From DAHUYF01 sp035509275 (GTDB taxonomy: Bacteria > Pseudomonadota > Alphaproteobacteria > ATCC43930 > CGMCC-115725), in contig DATJLU010000072.1 of assembly GCA_035509275.1 (NCBI GenBank), positions 3,927-67,926 on the forward strand: a DNA stretch of 64,000 nt, given 5' to 3'. Positions 1 through 8,685 of the stretch are shown piece by piece. The position numbers were made by a program, and so were the translations under genes. Position 1 is the stretch's first letter. The number at the start of each line of letters is the position of its first letter. The notes below the pieces were generated by a model. The model did no database searches. It was not told the DNA's origin and worked only from the letters and a program-made list of their open reading frames with translations.

Positions 1-740
1 AGACGATGCGCTTTTCCTTGGTCGCGCCGCGAGCCGCGAAGCGGGCCTCGGCATCGCTCGGCGCAATGAAGTCTTTTGCCACAGGATTGATCAGCGCGGC
101 CGCCGGGACATTGACACTGCCCGGAATCCGCCCCGGCCTGCCGTAGCGGCTGGGCTCGAGACCGCCGTGGAATTGCGGGCCGAGCGCATTCACGAGGACG
201 ACATCGCTCCGATCCAGGGCTGCGCGGACGGCTTGCTGGTCGACGAAGAAGCCCGGCCGCGGCGCCGCTTTGAAGACGGCCGGAGCATAACCCTTGGCGG
301 CTCCGCTCTCGGTCGGGCGGCCCTCCGCCTGCCACTTGTCGAAACCGCCGTCGAGCACCGCCGCGTCGTCGAAGCCGAGTGATTTGAGCATCCACCAGAA
401 GCGGGTCGCCCACATCATGGTGCCGACGCTATAGAGGACGACGCGAGTCCCCTCGCCGATGCCGTGACGTGCGAAGGCTTTCTCGAGGTCCGCCGTCGCC
501 GGCATCATGAAGCGCAGTTGCGTGCCGGCGTCGGAGAACGCGCCCTGCAGGTCGAGAAACTCGGCGCCGGGGATATGCGCTGCTTCGAAGCCGCTGCGGC
601 CGGGAATGACGAGGTAGGGATCGTCGCTGCCAGGAGGCGGAGGCGCCAAGTGAGTCGTGCAGTCGTAGACTCTCAAATCCGCGCGGCCCAACTCGGCGGC
701 CAACTGCGCGGTGCTGATCAGCGCCTTCGGGTCGCGCATC
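1..740 (-). CDS. sseA: Sulfurtransferase with tandem rhodanese domains (SseA-like), 3' end cut by window edge
   Basis: The reverse strand reads from an ATG at 740 through 246 codons without a stop and leaves the window at position 1. The protein begins MRDPKALISTAQLAAELG and has a complete first rhodanese domain: a FLDLQGAFSD-like segment, then ATRFWWMLKSLGFDDAAVLDGG, typical of the non-catalytic N-terminal domain, followed by GFDKWQ. The start of the second domain is also visible (GRIPGSVNVPAAALIN). Thiosulfate or 3-mercaptopyruvate sulfurtransferases of this form move sulfane sulfur to acceptors such as cyanide or thiols. The catalytic cysteine loop of domain two would lie outside the window, so substrate choice (thiosulfate or mercaptopyruvate) cannot be judged. 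The family call is firm; the gene symbol is by similarity of layout. Confidence 0.85.
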
Positions 741-850
741 GTTTCCCCCGACAAATGCCGCGATTTGACGGCGATCCTACAGTATCACGACATCGACCAT
801 CGCCAGCCGTCGCGCGCGGCAATGACCCCGGCCGACCCTTCCGACCGGCG

Positions 851-1282
851 CTAACGCAGGTGGTGTGAGCCTGGCCCGCGGACGACGGTAACGCCGGCTT
901 CGGTCTGGATCGAGGTCTCCGCCGGAGCCGGTGCTTCGGCCGCGGCGCGCGGCGGCGCTGCAGCGACGACAATCACCATCGGTGCGCCGCCGCCACTCGA
1001 CCAGCCCCCCCCATCGTCCCAATCCGCCAAACCCCAACCCCAGCCCCCGCCAAAGCCCGATCTGCCGAACCGGCTGAAGCCGTTGGAGCTGAAGCTGGTG
1101 AAGCCGAAGCTGCCGAAGCTGCCGTTGAAGCTGAGGGTGTTGGAGCCATTGAAGTGGTTGAAATGCCTGACGAAATGCGAGCGAGCATGAAACGAGCCAT
1201 GGGCGGCGCTGCCGTGTCCGGCCGCGGCCGGTAGGGCGCTCCAAGCGACAAGCAGCAAGGCCAGCGACAGCGATCGGCGCAT
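851..1282 (-). CDS. Secreted Gly/Phe/Ser/His-rich protein of unknown function
   Basis: This 143-residue protein starts with a clear Sec signal peptide (basic MRRS, a hydrophobic leucine/alanine stretch, and a likely cut after PAAAG). The mature part is low in complexity: a His/Phe/Asn-rich segment (FVRHFNHFNGSN), then alternating Ser, Phe and Gly, a Trp/Gly-rich stretch (GGGWGWGLADWDDGGG), and an Ala/Pro-rich tail. A purine-rich ribosome binding site (GGAGGCTGATC) precedes the ATG. Composition of this kind is seen in small exported proteins of alphaproteobacteria with no known role. No domain is recognised. Competing frames on both strands cover the same DNA because of its GC bias, but only this one has a credible signal peptide and start. 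Confidence 0.6.
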   Translation of the reverse strand: MRRSLSLALLLVAWSALPAAAGHGSAAHGSFHARSHFVRHFNHFNGSNTLSFNGSFGSFGFTSFSSNGFSRFGRSGFGGGWGWGLADWDDGGGWSSGGGAPMVIVVAAAPPRAAAEAPAPAETSIQTEAGVTVVRGPGSHHLR

Positions 1283-1370
1283 GATCAGCCTCCTTCGCGA
1301 TAGCGCGGCGAGCGATAAAAAACACCGCTGACGTTAGGAAATTCCGGGCGCCTCGCGGAGAACGACAGAT

Positions 1371-1583
1371 TCACCAGCCCGACGGGCGGCTGCCCGGCTC
1401 ATAAATCTCGATAAGACGGTCGTGCTGGCGGCAGGAAGCGGCTTCGCTCGCGCTCGCCGTCACAGCACAGTTCGGAAGCCCCGCGCTCGCGCACCCCGCA
1501 AGGGCGAGGAGGATGGCCGCGAAAAGCGGGGTGGCGCCCTTCAAGTTCAACCAACTGCGCAATGTCGAGCATCGAGCCTTCAC
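1371..1583 (-). CDS. Small putative lipoprotein
   Basis: A longer reverse frame is open to 1802, but it overlaps the methyltransferase on the other strand. A GTG at 1583 gives a 70-residue protein with a signal sequence ending in LALAGC, a good lipobox, followed by ASAGLPNC and a short polar tail with four further residues of interest (PNC, SCRQHD). This suggests a small lipid-anchored envelope protein, perhaps with a disulfide. No conserved family is recognised. The start is inferred from the lipobox position, and the gene could be spurious. Confidence 0.4.
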   Translation of the reverse strand: MKARCSTLRSWLNLKGATPLFAAILLALAGCASAGLPNCAVTASASEAASCRQHDRLIEIYEPGSRPSGW

Positions 1584-1667
1584 GTATGCTGAACGCTCCA
1601 GGGGCCTCGCCGCAGCGCGACAGAGGCCGTTTCGTCTTTGGCGATCCGTAATCAAGGGGAGAGTGTC

Positions 1668-2720
1668 ATGCCGTTGGACGAACACAAGCTTCACGACCTT
1701 CTCGGCAAGGCGGTGGTGGATTTGGGTGGGGCGGTCCAAGCCGTCCTCATGCTGATCGGCGACTCCTTGGGCTTGTACAAGGCGCTGGCGAAACTGCCGC
1801 AATCGCCTGCCGAGCTCGCCCGCAACACCGGCACGAACGAGCGCTACGTTCGCGAATGGCTGAACAGCCAGGCGGCCGGCGGCTACGTTACCTTTGACAA
1901 GGCGAGCGGCAAGTACTCGCTCTCTGAAGAGCAGGCGCTCTGCTTGGCCAATCCCGATGGCCCGGTGGATTTACCGGGCGCGGGCATGCTCATCCAGGAC
2001 ATGTTCCATGTGCGCGAGCGCGCGCTGGAGAATTTTCGCACCGGCGCCGGCATGGAATGGGGTGAGCATCATCCCTGCCTCTTCCACGGCACCGAGCGCT
2101 TCTTCCGAGCGGGGTACAATGCGAACTTGCTTTCTTCCTGGATCCCGGCGCTTGACGGGGTGGAGGCCAAGCTCAGGAAAGGCGCAAAAGTCGCCGATGT
2201 CGGCTGCGGACATGGCGCAAGCGCCATTCTGCTCGCCAAAGCCTTTCCGGAATCAGACATCATCGGCTACGACTATCACGGACCTTCGATCGAGACGGCG
2301 CAACAACGCGCGAAGGCTGCCGGCGTTTCCAACGCGCGGTTCGAGGTTGCGGATGCTACCGGCTATCGGGGAGCCGGATTCGACCTGATCGCGTTTTTTG
2401 ATTGTCTGCACGACATGGGCGATCCGGCCGGCGCCGCCCGCCACGCGCGCAGCGCGTTGAAGTCGGACGGCACCTGCTTGCTCGTCGAGCCGTTCGCCGG
2501 CGACGATGTCTCGGACAATCTCAATCCGGTCGGCAGGCTCTTCTACGGCGCGTCGTCCCTGGTCTGCGTTCCGGTGTCGTTGGCGCGCAAGGGCCCGGCG
2601 CTTGGCGCCCAGGCAGGAGAGCGGCGGTTGCGCGAGATCATGGTCGATCAGGGCGGCTTCTCCAAGATGCGCAGGGCGACGGAAACGCCGTTCAATATCG
2701 TCCTCGAGGCCAAGCCTTGA
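1668..2720 (+). CDS. Class I SAM-dependent methyltransferase with N-terminal winged-helix domain
   Basis: The start is taken at the ATG of MPLDEHKLHDLL, which follows AAGGGGAGAG at good spacing; an upstream in-frame start has no such site. The first about 100 residues resemble the winged-helix dimerisation region found in the Rv2258c-like methyltransferase group (AELARNTGTNERYVREWLNS, then YVTFDKASGKYSLSEEQ). The Rossmann methyltransferase domain follows, with motif I at KVADVGCGHGASAILLA, an acidic loop IIGYDYHGPSIE, and motif IV near DLIAFFDCLHDMGDP. It should transfer a methyl group from S-adenosylmethionine to a small molecule, but the acceptor cannot be told. It stands alone: the neighbours on both sides run on the other strand. 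Confidence 0.85.
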   Translation: MPLDEHKLHDLLGKAVVDLGGAVQAVLMLIGDSLGLYKALAKLPQSPAELARNTGTNERYVREWLNSQAAGGYVTFDKASGKYSLSEEQALCLANPDGPVDLPGAGMLIQDMFHVRERALENFRTGAGMEWGEHHPCLFHGTERFFRAGYNANLLSSWIPALDGVEAKLRKGAKVADVGCGHGASAILLAKAFPESDIIGYDYHGPSIETAQQRAKAAGVSNARFEVADATGYRGAGFDLIAFFDCLHDMGDPAGAARHARSALKSDGTCLLVEPFAGDDVSDNLNPVGRLFYGASSLVCVPVSLARKGPALGAQAGERRLREIMVDQGGFSKMRRATETPFNIVLEAKP

Positions 2721-2768
2721 CCACGATCCCTGGCTCAGCGGCGGACGGTTTTCGCCGCTGAGCACCGC

Positions 2769-3830
2769 TCAACCCGGCGCGGGTGGCTCTTCCGCGAGGC
2801 GATCCAGCGCCTCGGAGCGGTGGCCTTTCTGGTGGAAGTAGTTGGCGCGATAGAAGGCCAGCACGAGATCGCGGTAGAGCGCCGGCTCGTAACGGGCGGG
2901 ATTGCCCGCGCCGGTGCAGCTCGGCAGGCACTCGATCACCCGGTCGGGGTTGGGGCTGTGGAAATAAGCGAGAGAATAACGGTCGGTGCCGCTGTCGTTG
3001 AGCACGCCATGCGGCGTCGAGAGGAAGCGATCGTTCGACCAGCGCCGCATCATGTTGCCGAGGTTCACGAGGAAAGTGCCGGGGATGAGCGGCGGCGCGA
3101 GCCACTCGCCCGAAGGCAGGCGCACGGCGAGGCCCGGCACCTCGTGGCGCGCCAGCACCGTCATGAAGCTGTTGTCGGTGTGCGGCGCCTGGCCGAAGAG
3201 ATTGTCCTCGGTCTGCGCCTGCGGCGGGTAGTGCAACAGGCGCAAGGTGATATGCGCCTCGTCGGCGAAATAAGGCGCGAAGTGATCGGCCGGCAGATCG
3301 AGCGCCACGGCGAAAGCCGGCAGCATGCGGTCGCACAGCGCCTCCATCGCCTTCATATAGGCGAGGACATCCTCGCGGAATCCGGGCAACCCGTCGGGCC
3401 ACTGGTTGCGGCCGCGCAAGGGCTTGGCGGCGATGACCTCGGGATGATCGGTGCCGCGGTCATGGCTGATAAAGAAGCTCTCATTCTGATTGGGCCGCGT
3501 CGCCTTGTGCACGGTCGAGGCGCCCTGTACCGAAGCGTTGATCGGGAGATAGCCGATATTGTTCTCGTTGAGGCGCAGCGCCAGCTTCTGTTCCAGCGGC
3601 AGCGCGTGAAAGCGGCGCGAGGCGGCAAAGGCGCGCTCGACCAGCGCCTCGGGCACGCCGTGATTGCGGATATAGAAGAAGCCGACGCTCTCGCACGCCG
3701 CGCGCAGCTGGCGCGCCAACCGCTCGAGCGCACCGCTTTCGCCGGCAAAGCAGGGGCCGTAATCGAGCACCGGGATCGCCGCCGCCGCGGCCTCGGGATC
3801 GCTCACCGAATGTTGCTTGAAGAGGTGCAT
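2769..3830 (-). CDS. 2-oxoglutarate/Fe(II) oxygenase of the isopenicillin N synthase family
   Basis: The chosen ATG at 3830 follows AGGAGGCGGCG and yields 353 residues, normal for the family. The N-terminal DIOX_N part (IPVLDYGPC, then GFFYIRNHGVP) and the C-terminal 2OG-FeII_Oxy jelly roll are both complete. The iron ligands are visible as H217 and D219 (PHTDNSF) and H274 (TPHGVLND), and the co-substrate motif R284-x-S286 (DRYSLAYF). Family members hydroxylate or cyclise small substrates, and thymine 7-hydroxylase belongs here. The gene lies 22 bases downstream of the dihydropyrimidinase-like gene in the same orientation, so a role in oxidising a pyrimidine or related ring is a reasonable inference, not shown. 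Confidence 0.88.
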   Translation of the reverse strand: MHLFKQHSVSDPEAAAAAIPVLDYGPCFAGESGALERLARQLRAACESVGFFYIRNHGVPEALVERAFAASRRFHALPLEQKLALRLNENNIGYLPINASVQGASTVHKATRPNQNESFFISHDRGTDHPEVIAAKPLRGRNQWPDGLPGFREDVLAYMKAMEALCDRMLPAFAVALDLPADHFAPYFADEAHITLRLLHYPPQAQTEDNLFGQAPHTDNSFMTVLARHEVPGLAVRLPSGEWLAPPLIPGTFLVNLGNMMRRWSNDRFLSTPHGVLNDSGTDRYSLAYFHSPNPDRVIECLPSCTGAGNPARYEPALYRDLVLAFYRANYFHQKGHRSEALDRLAEEPPAPG

Positions 3831-3852
3831 CGCCGCCTCCTGTCGCTTGCAC

Positions 3853-5280
3853 TCACACCGCCGGACGCTCGCGGATCTCCGCCGCGACTTTGCGCGGCAG
3901 AAACATGCCATGGCCGGGGTCGCCGTGGAATTCGCCATTCTCGACCACGATCTTGCCGCGCAGCAGGGTCAGCGACGGCCAGGCTGCAACCTCCCGCCCC
4001 TCCCACGGCGTGTAATCGGCCTCGTGCAGCGCCGTTGCGGTGAGCTTGCGCCGCAGCCGCGGATCGAGCAGCACGATATCGGCGTCCGAGCCGACGGCGA
4101 GCGCGCCCTTGCGCGGATAGAGGCCGAGAATCTTGGCGGCGTTGGTCGAGACGAGGCCGACGAATTCGGGCAGTGTGTAGCCGCGCTTTTCCACCGTTTC
4201 GGTATAGATGAGCGCGAGGCGCGGCTCGACGCCGGCATTGCCGCCGGTGACATCGTCGATGCGCCGGCCTTGCAGCTTCACCTTCAAGGGGCAGCAGATC
4301 TCGTCGGTGGCGACGCATTGGATGGCGCCGCCATGCGTCGCCGCCCACAGCGCCGCGCGATCCTCGGCGAATTTGAGCGAGGGATAGGTGTGGTACATCT
4401 GCCCGCCCGGCTTCTTGTAGTCCTCGGCGCCGTAGAGCAGGTATTGGTGCAGCGTCTCGCCATAGATCGGCACGCCGCGCCCGCGCGCTTCGGCGATGGC
4501 GCGAACGCCGGTGGCGGCCGAGGTGTGCATCATGTAAAGCGCGGCGCCCGGAATGTTCGAGGCGAGGCGAATGACGCGGTTGAAGGAGAGATCCTCCGAC
4601 AGCGTGTTGTGCACCTCGGCCATATTCTCGAAACCGGTGCGATCCTCGCGCATCAGCTTCTCGTACATATGCATGACGATGTCGTTGTCCTCGGCATGGA
4701 TGACGGCGATGCCGCCTTTGGCCGAGGTCACTTTGAGGATCTCCCAGATATCGCCGAAGCCGATCATCCGGCCGCGCCGGCTGGGGGTGATGTCGGTGGT
4801 GAAGATCTTGACGCTGGCATGGCCCGCGCCGATGGCCTCGCCGAGCTCGCCCAGGATCTCGGGCGGGACCTTGCCTTGCAGCATCACGTGGAAGCCGTAG
4901 TCGCAGCAGCAGGCGCCGGCCCATTCCTCGCGCCGGCGCGCGATCGACTGCTCCAGCCGCTCCCCGGGTGTCCACAGGGCAAAGTCGATGATCGTCGTCG
5001 TGCCGCCATGGAGCGCGGCGCGGCTCACCTGCTCGGGCGGGCCGCTCAGGGTCGGCGACTGCCCCGGCACGGGGATCGGCCAGGAGCAATGGACATGCGG
5101 ATCAATGCCGCCGGGCAGCACGAGCTGGCCCGCGGCATCGATGGTGCGCGCCGCGCCGAGCGCGGCAAGCGCGCCGGGGCCGGCAATCGCAGCGATGCGG
5201 CCTTGCGCGATGCCGAGATCGGCCGGCGCGGCGCCGGACGGCAGCACCGCGGTGCCGCCCGTGATGATCAGGTCAAGCAT
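3853..5280 (-). CDS. hydA: Dihydropyrimidinase / hydantoinase-type amidohydrolase
   Basis: This is a 475-residue cyclic amidohydrolase. All metal-site residues of the family can be found: H62 and H64 (GGIDPHVHCSW), the lysine that becomes carbamylated K158 (HASVKIFTTD), H195 (AVIHAEDND), H252 (YMMHTSA) and D326 (VATDEICC). Such enzymes open the ring of 5,6-dihydropyrimidines or hydantoins using two zinc ions in the cytoplasm. The start codon lies inside the end of the CobW gene, so the two are translationally coupled; the oxygenase follows 22 bases later. Its substrate may differ from dihydrouracil, since the pocket loop AGACCCDYGFH is unusual for three cysteines in a row. Confidence 0.9.
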   Translation of the reverse strand: MLDLIITGGTAVLPSGAAPADLGIAQGRIAAIAGPGALAALGAARTIDAAGQLVLPGGIDPHVHCSWPIPVPGQSPTLSGPPEQVSRAALHGGTTTIIDFALWTPGERLEQSIARRREEWAGACCCDYGFHVMLQGKVPPEILGELGEAIGAGHASVKIFTTDITPSRRGRMIGFGDIWEILKVTSAKGGIAVIHAEDNDIVMHMYEKLMREDRTGFENMAEVHNTLSEDLSFNRVIRLASNIPGAALYMMHTSAATGVRAIAEARGRGVPIYGETLHQYLLYGAEDYKKPGGQMYHTYPSLKFAEDRAALWAATHGGAIQCVATDEICCPLKVKLQGRRIDDVTGGNAGVEPRLALIYTETVEKRGYTLPEFVGLVSTNAAKILGLYPRKGALAVGSDADIVLLDPRLRRKLTATALHEADYTPWEGREVAAWPSLTLLRGKIVVENGEFHGDPGHGMFLPRKVAAEIRERPAV

Positions 5281-6272
5281 GCATGTTCCCCCTCGGTATG
5301 ATCGTCCTTCGCCGGCGCGGCGCCGGCGAAGGCAAAGCGCGCCAGGATCTCGTCTTGCGCGATGCCATGCACGATGAATTGCAGCCGGCTGCGCCGGTCG
5401 TCATCGGGCCAGCGTTCGAGCCAGACCGGCGGATAAAGCGCGTGCTGCGCCCCCTGGATGAAGGCCGGCCGGTCGGGCCGGTCGCTGAAGCAGAGGATGC
5501 CTTTGACCCGCAGCAGAGCCTCGCCGCGCTCGCGGGCGAGCCCACCCAGCGCGCGGGCGAAATCGAGGCGCGAGCAAGGTCCGTGCAGCAGCAGCGCATG
5601 GCTCTCGATGCCGTGCGTGTGATGGCCGGAAGGCGCCGCGGCAGGAAGCGGCGGCCGCGACTCCGGCGAGGGTCCGAAGAGGAGCGCGCCGACATCCGCG
5701 GGAGCCGCGGCGAGGCGCGACGCAGCCGCGGGGTTGAGCGCGGCGAGCGTCGCGCGCAAGCCGGCATCGCCGGGCGCCAGATCGGTCTTGGTCAGCACCA
5801 GGTGGTCGGCGATCGCCACCTGCCGCGCCGCCTCGACGTAGCGCGCCAGCGTCGCCGCACCGGAGACGGCATCGACCGTGGCAGTGACGGAGCCGAGCCG
5901 GAGCCGCGTCTCGAGCAGCGCATCGGCGCCGAGGGTGAACAGGATCGGCGCGGGATCGGCGAGCCCCGTCGTCTCGATCGCGACGCGGCGGAAGGGCGGC
6001 AGCAGACCGGCATCGCGGCGCTCGAGCAGGCGCCGCAAGCTCAGCGCGAGGTCCTCGCGGATGGCACAACAGAGACAGCCGCCCGGCAGCTCCAGCACCG
6101 GGCCATCGATGGTGTCGACGAGATAGTGGTCGAGCCCGATCTCGCCGAGCTCGTTGATCAGCACCGCGGTATCCGTCCAGCCGCCGCCGGCCAGCGCCCG
6201 CCTGAGCAGGCTGGTCTTGCCGCTGCCGAGAAAGCCGGTCAGCAGAGCGATCGGCAGCCTCTCCTCCGCCAT
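5268..6272 (-). CDS. CobW/COG0523-family GTPase, probable metal chaperone
   Basis: The 334-residue protein starts MAEERLPIALLTGFLG. It has the P-loop GFLGSGKT at residues 13-20, the diagnostic GGCLCC metal-binding motif at 64-69, a Walker B-like ETTGLADP segment, a guanine-specificity loop LTKTDL, and a histidine-bearing insert (GHHTHGIESH) before the CobW C-terminal domain. COG0523 proteins use GTP hydrolysis to hand zinc, cobalt or another metal to client enzymes. Its 3' end overlaps the dihydropyrimidinase-like gene by 13 bases, which makes that zinc hydrolase the obvious client. A start nine codons upstream is possible but unneeded. Confidence 0.9.
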   Translation of the reverse strand: MAEERLPIALLTGFLGSGKTSLLRRALAGGGWTDTAVLINELGEIGLDHYLVDTIDGPVLELPGGCLCCAIREDLALSLRRLLERRDAGLLPPFRRVAIETTGLADPAPILFTLGADALLETRLRLGSVTATVDAVSGAATLARYVEAARQVAIADHLVLTKTDLAPGDAGLRATLAALNPAAASRLAAAPADVGALLFGPSPESRPPLPAAAPSGHHTHGIESHALLLHGPCSRLDFARALGGLARERGEALLRVKGILCFSDRPDRPAFIQGAQHALYPPVWLERWPDDDRRSRLQFIVHGIAQDEILARFAFAGAAPAKDDHTEGEHACLT

Positions 6273-6322
6273 GCGGGCCTCCCGCGGCGATCCTCCCACC
6301 GAGGCTGGCGCCGGGCAAGCGT

Positions 6323-6359
6323 CCCCTCACCCCGGCCCTCTCCCGCAAGCGGGAGGGGG
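6323..6359. repeat. GC-rich intergenic hairpin (CCCTCACCC family)
   Basis: The stretch between the divergent CobW and AtzG-like genes holds a hairpin with stem CTCCCGC/GCGGGAG and loop AA, preceded by CCCCTCACCCC. Related sequences occur near 36883-36971, 42973-43052 and 56026-56052 in this window. It sits between two 5' ends, so a terminator role is unlikely here. Confidence 0.6.
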
Positions 6360-6417
6360 CGATTTGCCGGCCGGCGAAAAAATCGATTATCCTCAGCGAG
6401 GCGCAGGAGAATCCGCC

Positions 6418-6600
6418 ATGACGACAGCTTCGCTCCGCGAAATGGCCCATGCCCTTGGGCTCGACCGTCTGACCGACGCGCATCTGGCGCAGTTCGAGCA
6501 CACCCTCGAGATTGTTGCGCAGCACGTGCGGCGCCTGCCGCGCGACCTGCCGCCAGCGCAGGAGATGGCGCTGATCTTCCGCGCCAAAGGCCCTGCATGA
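6418..6600 (+). CDS. AtzG-like (DUF4089) small subunit of amidase
   Basis: This 60-residue protein (MTTASLREMAHALGLDRLTD at its start) is short, helical and charged, with the pattern of the AtzG/DUF4089 family, in which a roughly 65-residue subunit binds and stabilises the AtzE amidase. Its stop overlaps the start of the amidase gene as ATGA, so both should be made in a fixed ratio. The ATG at 6418 follows GCAGGAGAATCC, a good ribosome site; longer in-frame extensions run through the intergenic hairpin and are rejected. AtzG-AtzE was described in cyanuric acid degradation, but none of the other atz genes is present here. Confidence 0.75.
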   Translation: MTTASLREMAHALGLDRLTDAHLAQFEHTLEIVAQHVRRLPRDLPPAQEMALIFRAKGPA

Positions 6601-8000
6601 TGAGCGAGCTCGGCTTCCTCGGCATCGCCGAAGCCAGCGATCTGCTGCGCGCCAAGAAGCTCTCGCCGGTCGAGCTGACGAAGGCGCTGCTCGAGCGCAT
6701 CGACCGTCTCGACAAAAACTACAATGCCTTCATCGCGGTGACGCCCGAGGCGGCGCTGGCGGCGGCGCGGCAGGCGGAAGCCGAGATCGCCGCCGGGCGC
6801 TGGCGCGGCCCGTTCCACGGCATCCCCTATGCGCTCAAGGACATCATCGATGTCGCGGGCCTGCCGACGACGGCGCATTCGAAGCTGCTGCAAGGCAATG
6901 TCGCGACGGAAGATGCGCCGGTGGGGGCGCGGCTCAAAGCCGCCGGCGGGGTTCTGCTTGGCAAGCTCTCGACACATGAATTCGCCATCGGCGGACCCTC
7001 TTTCGACCTGCCCTGGCCGCCGGCGCGCAATCCCTGGAATCGCGATTACTTCGCCGGCGGCTCTTCGAGCGGCAGCGGCGCCGGGCTCGCGGCCGGGCTG
7101 TTTCCGGCGGCGCTCGGCACCGATACCGGCGGCTCGGTCCGCAACCCGGCGTCGCAATGCGGTATCACCGGGATGAAGGCGACCTATGGCCGCGTCAGCC
7201 GGCGCGGCGTGCTGCCCCTCGCCTTCTCGCTCGACCATGTCGGCCCGATGACGCGCGACGTGCGCGACAATGCGCTGATGCTGCAGGTGATCGCCGGCCA
7301 CGATCCCGGCGACCCCGCCAGCGCCGACGAGCCGGTGCCGGACTACACCGCATCGCTCGGCGACGGCGCCAAGGGCCTCCGCGTCGGCGTCATCCGCCAG
7401 TTCTATGCCAAGGATATCGCCGCCCATCCCGAAATGGCCGCTGCCGTCGAGGCGGCGGTGCGCTGCTTTGCCGAAGCCGGCGCCGAGATCCGCGAGCTCA
7501 ATCTACCGCCGCTGCAGGATTTCAGCGCTTGCGGCCAGGTCATCATGCTCGCCGAAGCCTATGCGGTGCATGAGCGCTGGCTCAAGGAGCGGCCCGAGGA
7601 TTACGGCGCGCGCGGGCGCGAGCGGTTGCTGGCGGGCGCCGCCTTGCGCGCAGCCGACTATATCCAGGCGGTACGCTGGCGGCTGCAGCTGCGCGATGCG
7701 GCCGCGGCCGCCTTCCGCGATATCGACCTCGCTCTCACCGTCTCGAGCCACGATCCCGCCTGCCGCATCGACGATGATGCGGCCCTGGCGGCAACCTATT
7801 CACGCCAAGCGCGGATGGCATTCAACGTCACCGGCCAGCCGGCGCTGGTCATTCCGGCGGGATTTGCCGCCAGCGGAATGCCGCTCTCCGTACAGCTGGT
7901 CGGCCGGCCTTTCACCGAAGCTGTGCTCTATCGCGCCGCCGCCGCGTATGAGGCGGCGACGGGCTGGAGCAAGCGGCATCCGGCCGGGCTGGCGGGCTGA
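6597..8000 (+). CDS. Amidase signature enzyme, AtzE-like
   Basis: The 467-residue protein starts MMSELGFLGIAEASDLLRAK. The amidase signature triad can be placed: K81 (IPYALKDIID), the cis-serine S156 (FAGGSSSGSGAG) and the nucleophile S180 (TDTGGSVRNPAS). It should hydrolyse an amide or carbamoyl bond of a small compound in the cytoplasm. Translational coupling to an AtzG-like subunit places it near AtzE, the 1-carboxybiuret amidohydrolase of s-triazine breakdown, although members with this arrangement are common outside that pathway. The divergent partner unit carries a cyclic amidohydrolase, so a linear ureide product is a plausible substrate by inference. Confidence 0.88.
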   Translation: MMSELGFLGIAEASDLLRAKKLSPVELTKALLERIDRLDKNYNAFIAVTPEAALAAARQAEAEIAAGRWRGPFHGIPYALKDIIDVAGLPTTAHSKLLQGNVATEDAPVGARLKAAGGVLLGKLSTHEFAIGGPSFDLPWPPARNPWNRDYFAGGSSSGSGAGLAAGLFPAALGTDTGGSVRNPASQCGITGMKATYGRVSRRGVLPLAFSLDHVGPMTRDVRDNALMLQVIAGHDPGDPASADEPVPDYTASLGDGAKGLRVGVIRQFYAKDIAAHPEMAAAVEAAVRCFAEAGAEIRELNLPPLQDFSACGQVIMLAEAYAVHERWLKERPEDYGARGRERLLAGAALRAADYIQAVRWRLQLRDAAAAAFRDIDLALTVSSHDPACRIDDDAALAATYSRQARMAFNVTGQPALVIPAGFAASGMPLSVQLVGRPFTEAVLYRAAAAYEAATGWSKRHPAGLAG

Positions 8001-8019
8001 GAGAGCGGTCGGTGCCCGC

Positions 8020-8484
8020 TCAGGGCATCAGCCACCAGGTCATGTCGTTGCGGTGCCCGCAGTTCTCGGCCGAGGGATAGCCTTGCAGGAGGATCACCAC
8101 CGTTCCGTCCATGCGCCGATCCTGGCTCACCGCCGCGGCGCAATCCGTCCGCGAAACGCCGCTCAAGGTCACCGCCACATTGGGCCAATACCGCGCCGTG
8201 TCGACAGCGACATCGGCCTCGCGGAAATGGCGCCGGATATCCTGGCGCAGAGCCGCGCTCGGCAGCGGCACGAGCGCGTGATCGAGCTCGCCCGCCGCGC
8301 CCTGCAGCTCGTAGCCGAGCGCTACGCCGGGCGGCTCGAACGCCCGGTAGACGACATATTCGGCGCCCCAGCTCAGCAGGATCGCGAGCACGATCCAGAC
8401 CGCGCTGGGAACGCGCCGCAGCGATTCCCAGAGCCCGGCGCTCGAGCCGGATCCCCGACCATGGACCAACGTGGCAAGCGACAT
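8020..8484 (-). CDS. Small membrane-anchored protein of unknown function
   Basis: The start is placed at the ATG of MSLATLVHGRG, which has GGGGGGAAGG nine bases upstream; an ATG three codons earlier sits too close to that site. The protein has about 154 residues: a short cytoplasmic lead, one transmembrane helix (SAVWIVLAILLSWGAEYVV) and an exported domain with two cysteines (TDCAAAVSQ and SAENCGH) that may pair. It converges on the amidase gene with a 19-base gap. No family is recognised. Confidence 0.6.
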   Translation of the reverse strand: MSLATLVHGRGSGSSAGLWESLRRVPSAVWIVLAILLSWGAEYVVYRAFEPPGVALGYELQGAAGELDHALVPLPSAALRQDIRRHFREADVAVDTARYWPNVAVTLSGVSRTDCAAAVSQDRRMDGTVVILLQGYPSAENCGHRNDMTWWLMP

Positions 8485-8685
8485 AGCGGTCATCCTTCCC
8501 CCCGCACGCGCTAGTCCTGGACAATGGGGCGGCCGGCAATGCCGGGGTGTGATGGGCGTCACAAGCCGGAGGTAGGAAGGCCGGGCCTACCGCGCATCGG
8601 CCGCATCCGCTATGAAGCTGCCGCATGGCTGCGCCCGCGAAGCGCGGAATGCTGTGTAAAACCCTAGGCGCGTAAGGGAGGCAAG

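Noticed and set aside
5283..6596. A long lead fused in frame to the AtzE-like amidase
   Set aside because: It runs antisense through the CobW gene and the hairpin; the amidase begins at the ATGA overlap at 6597.
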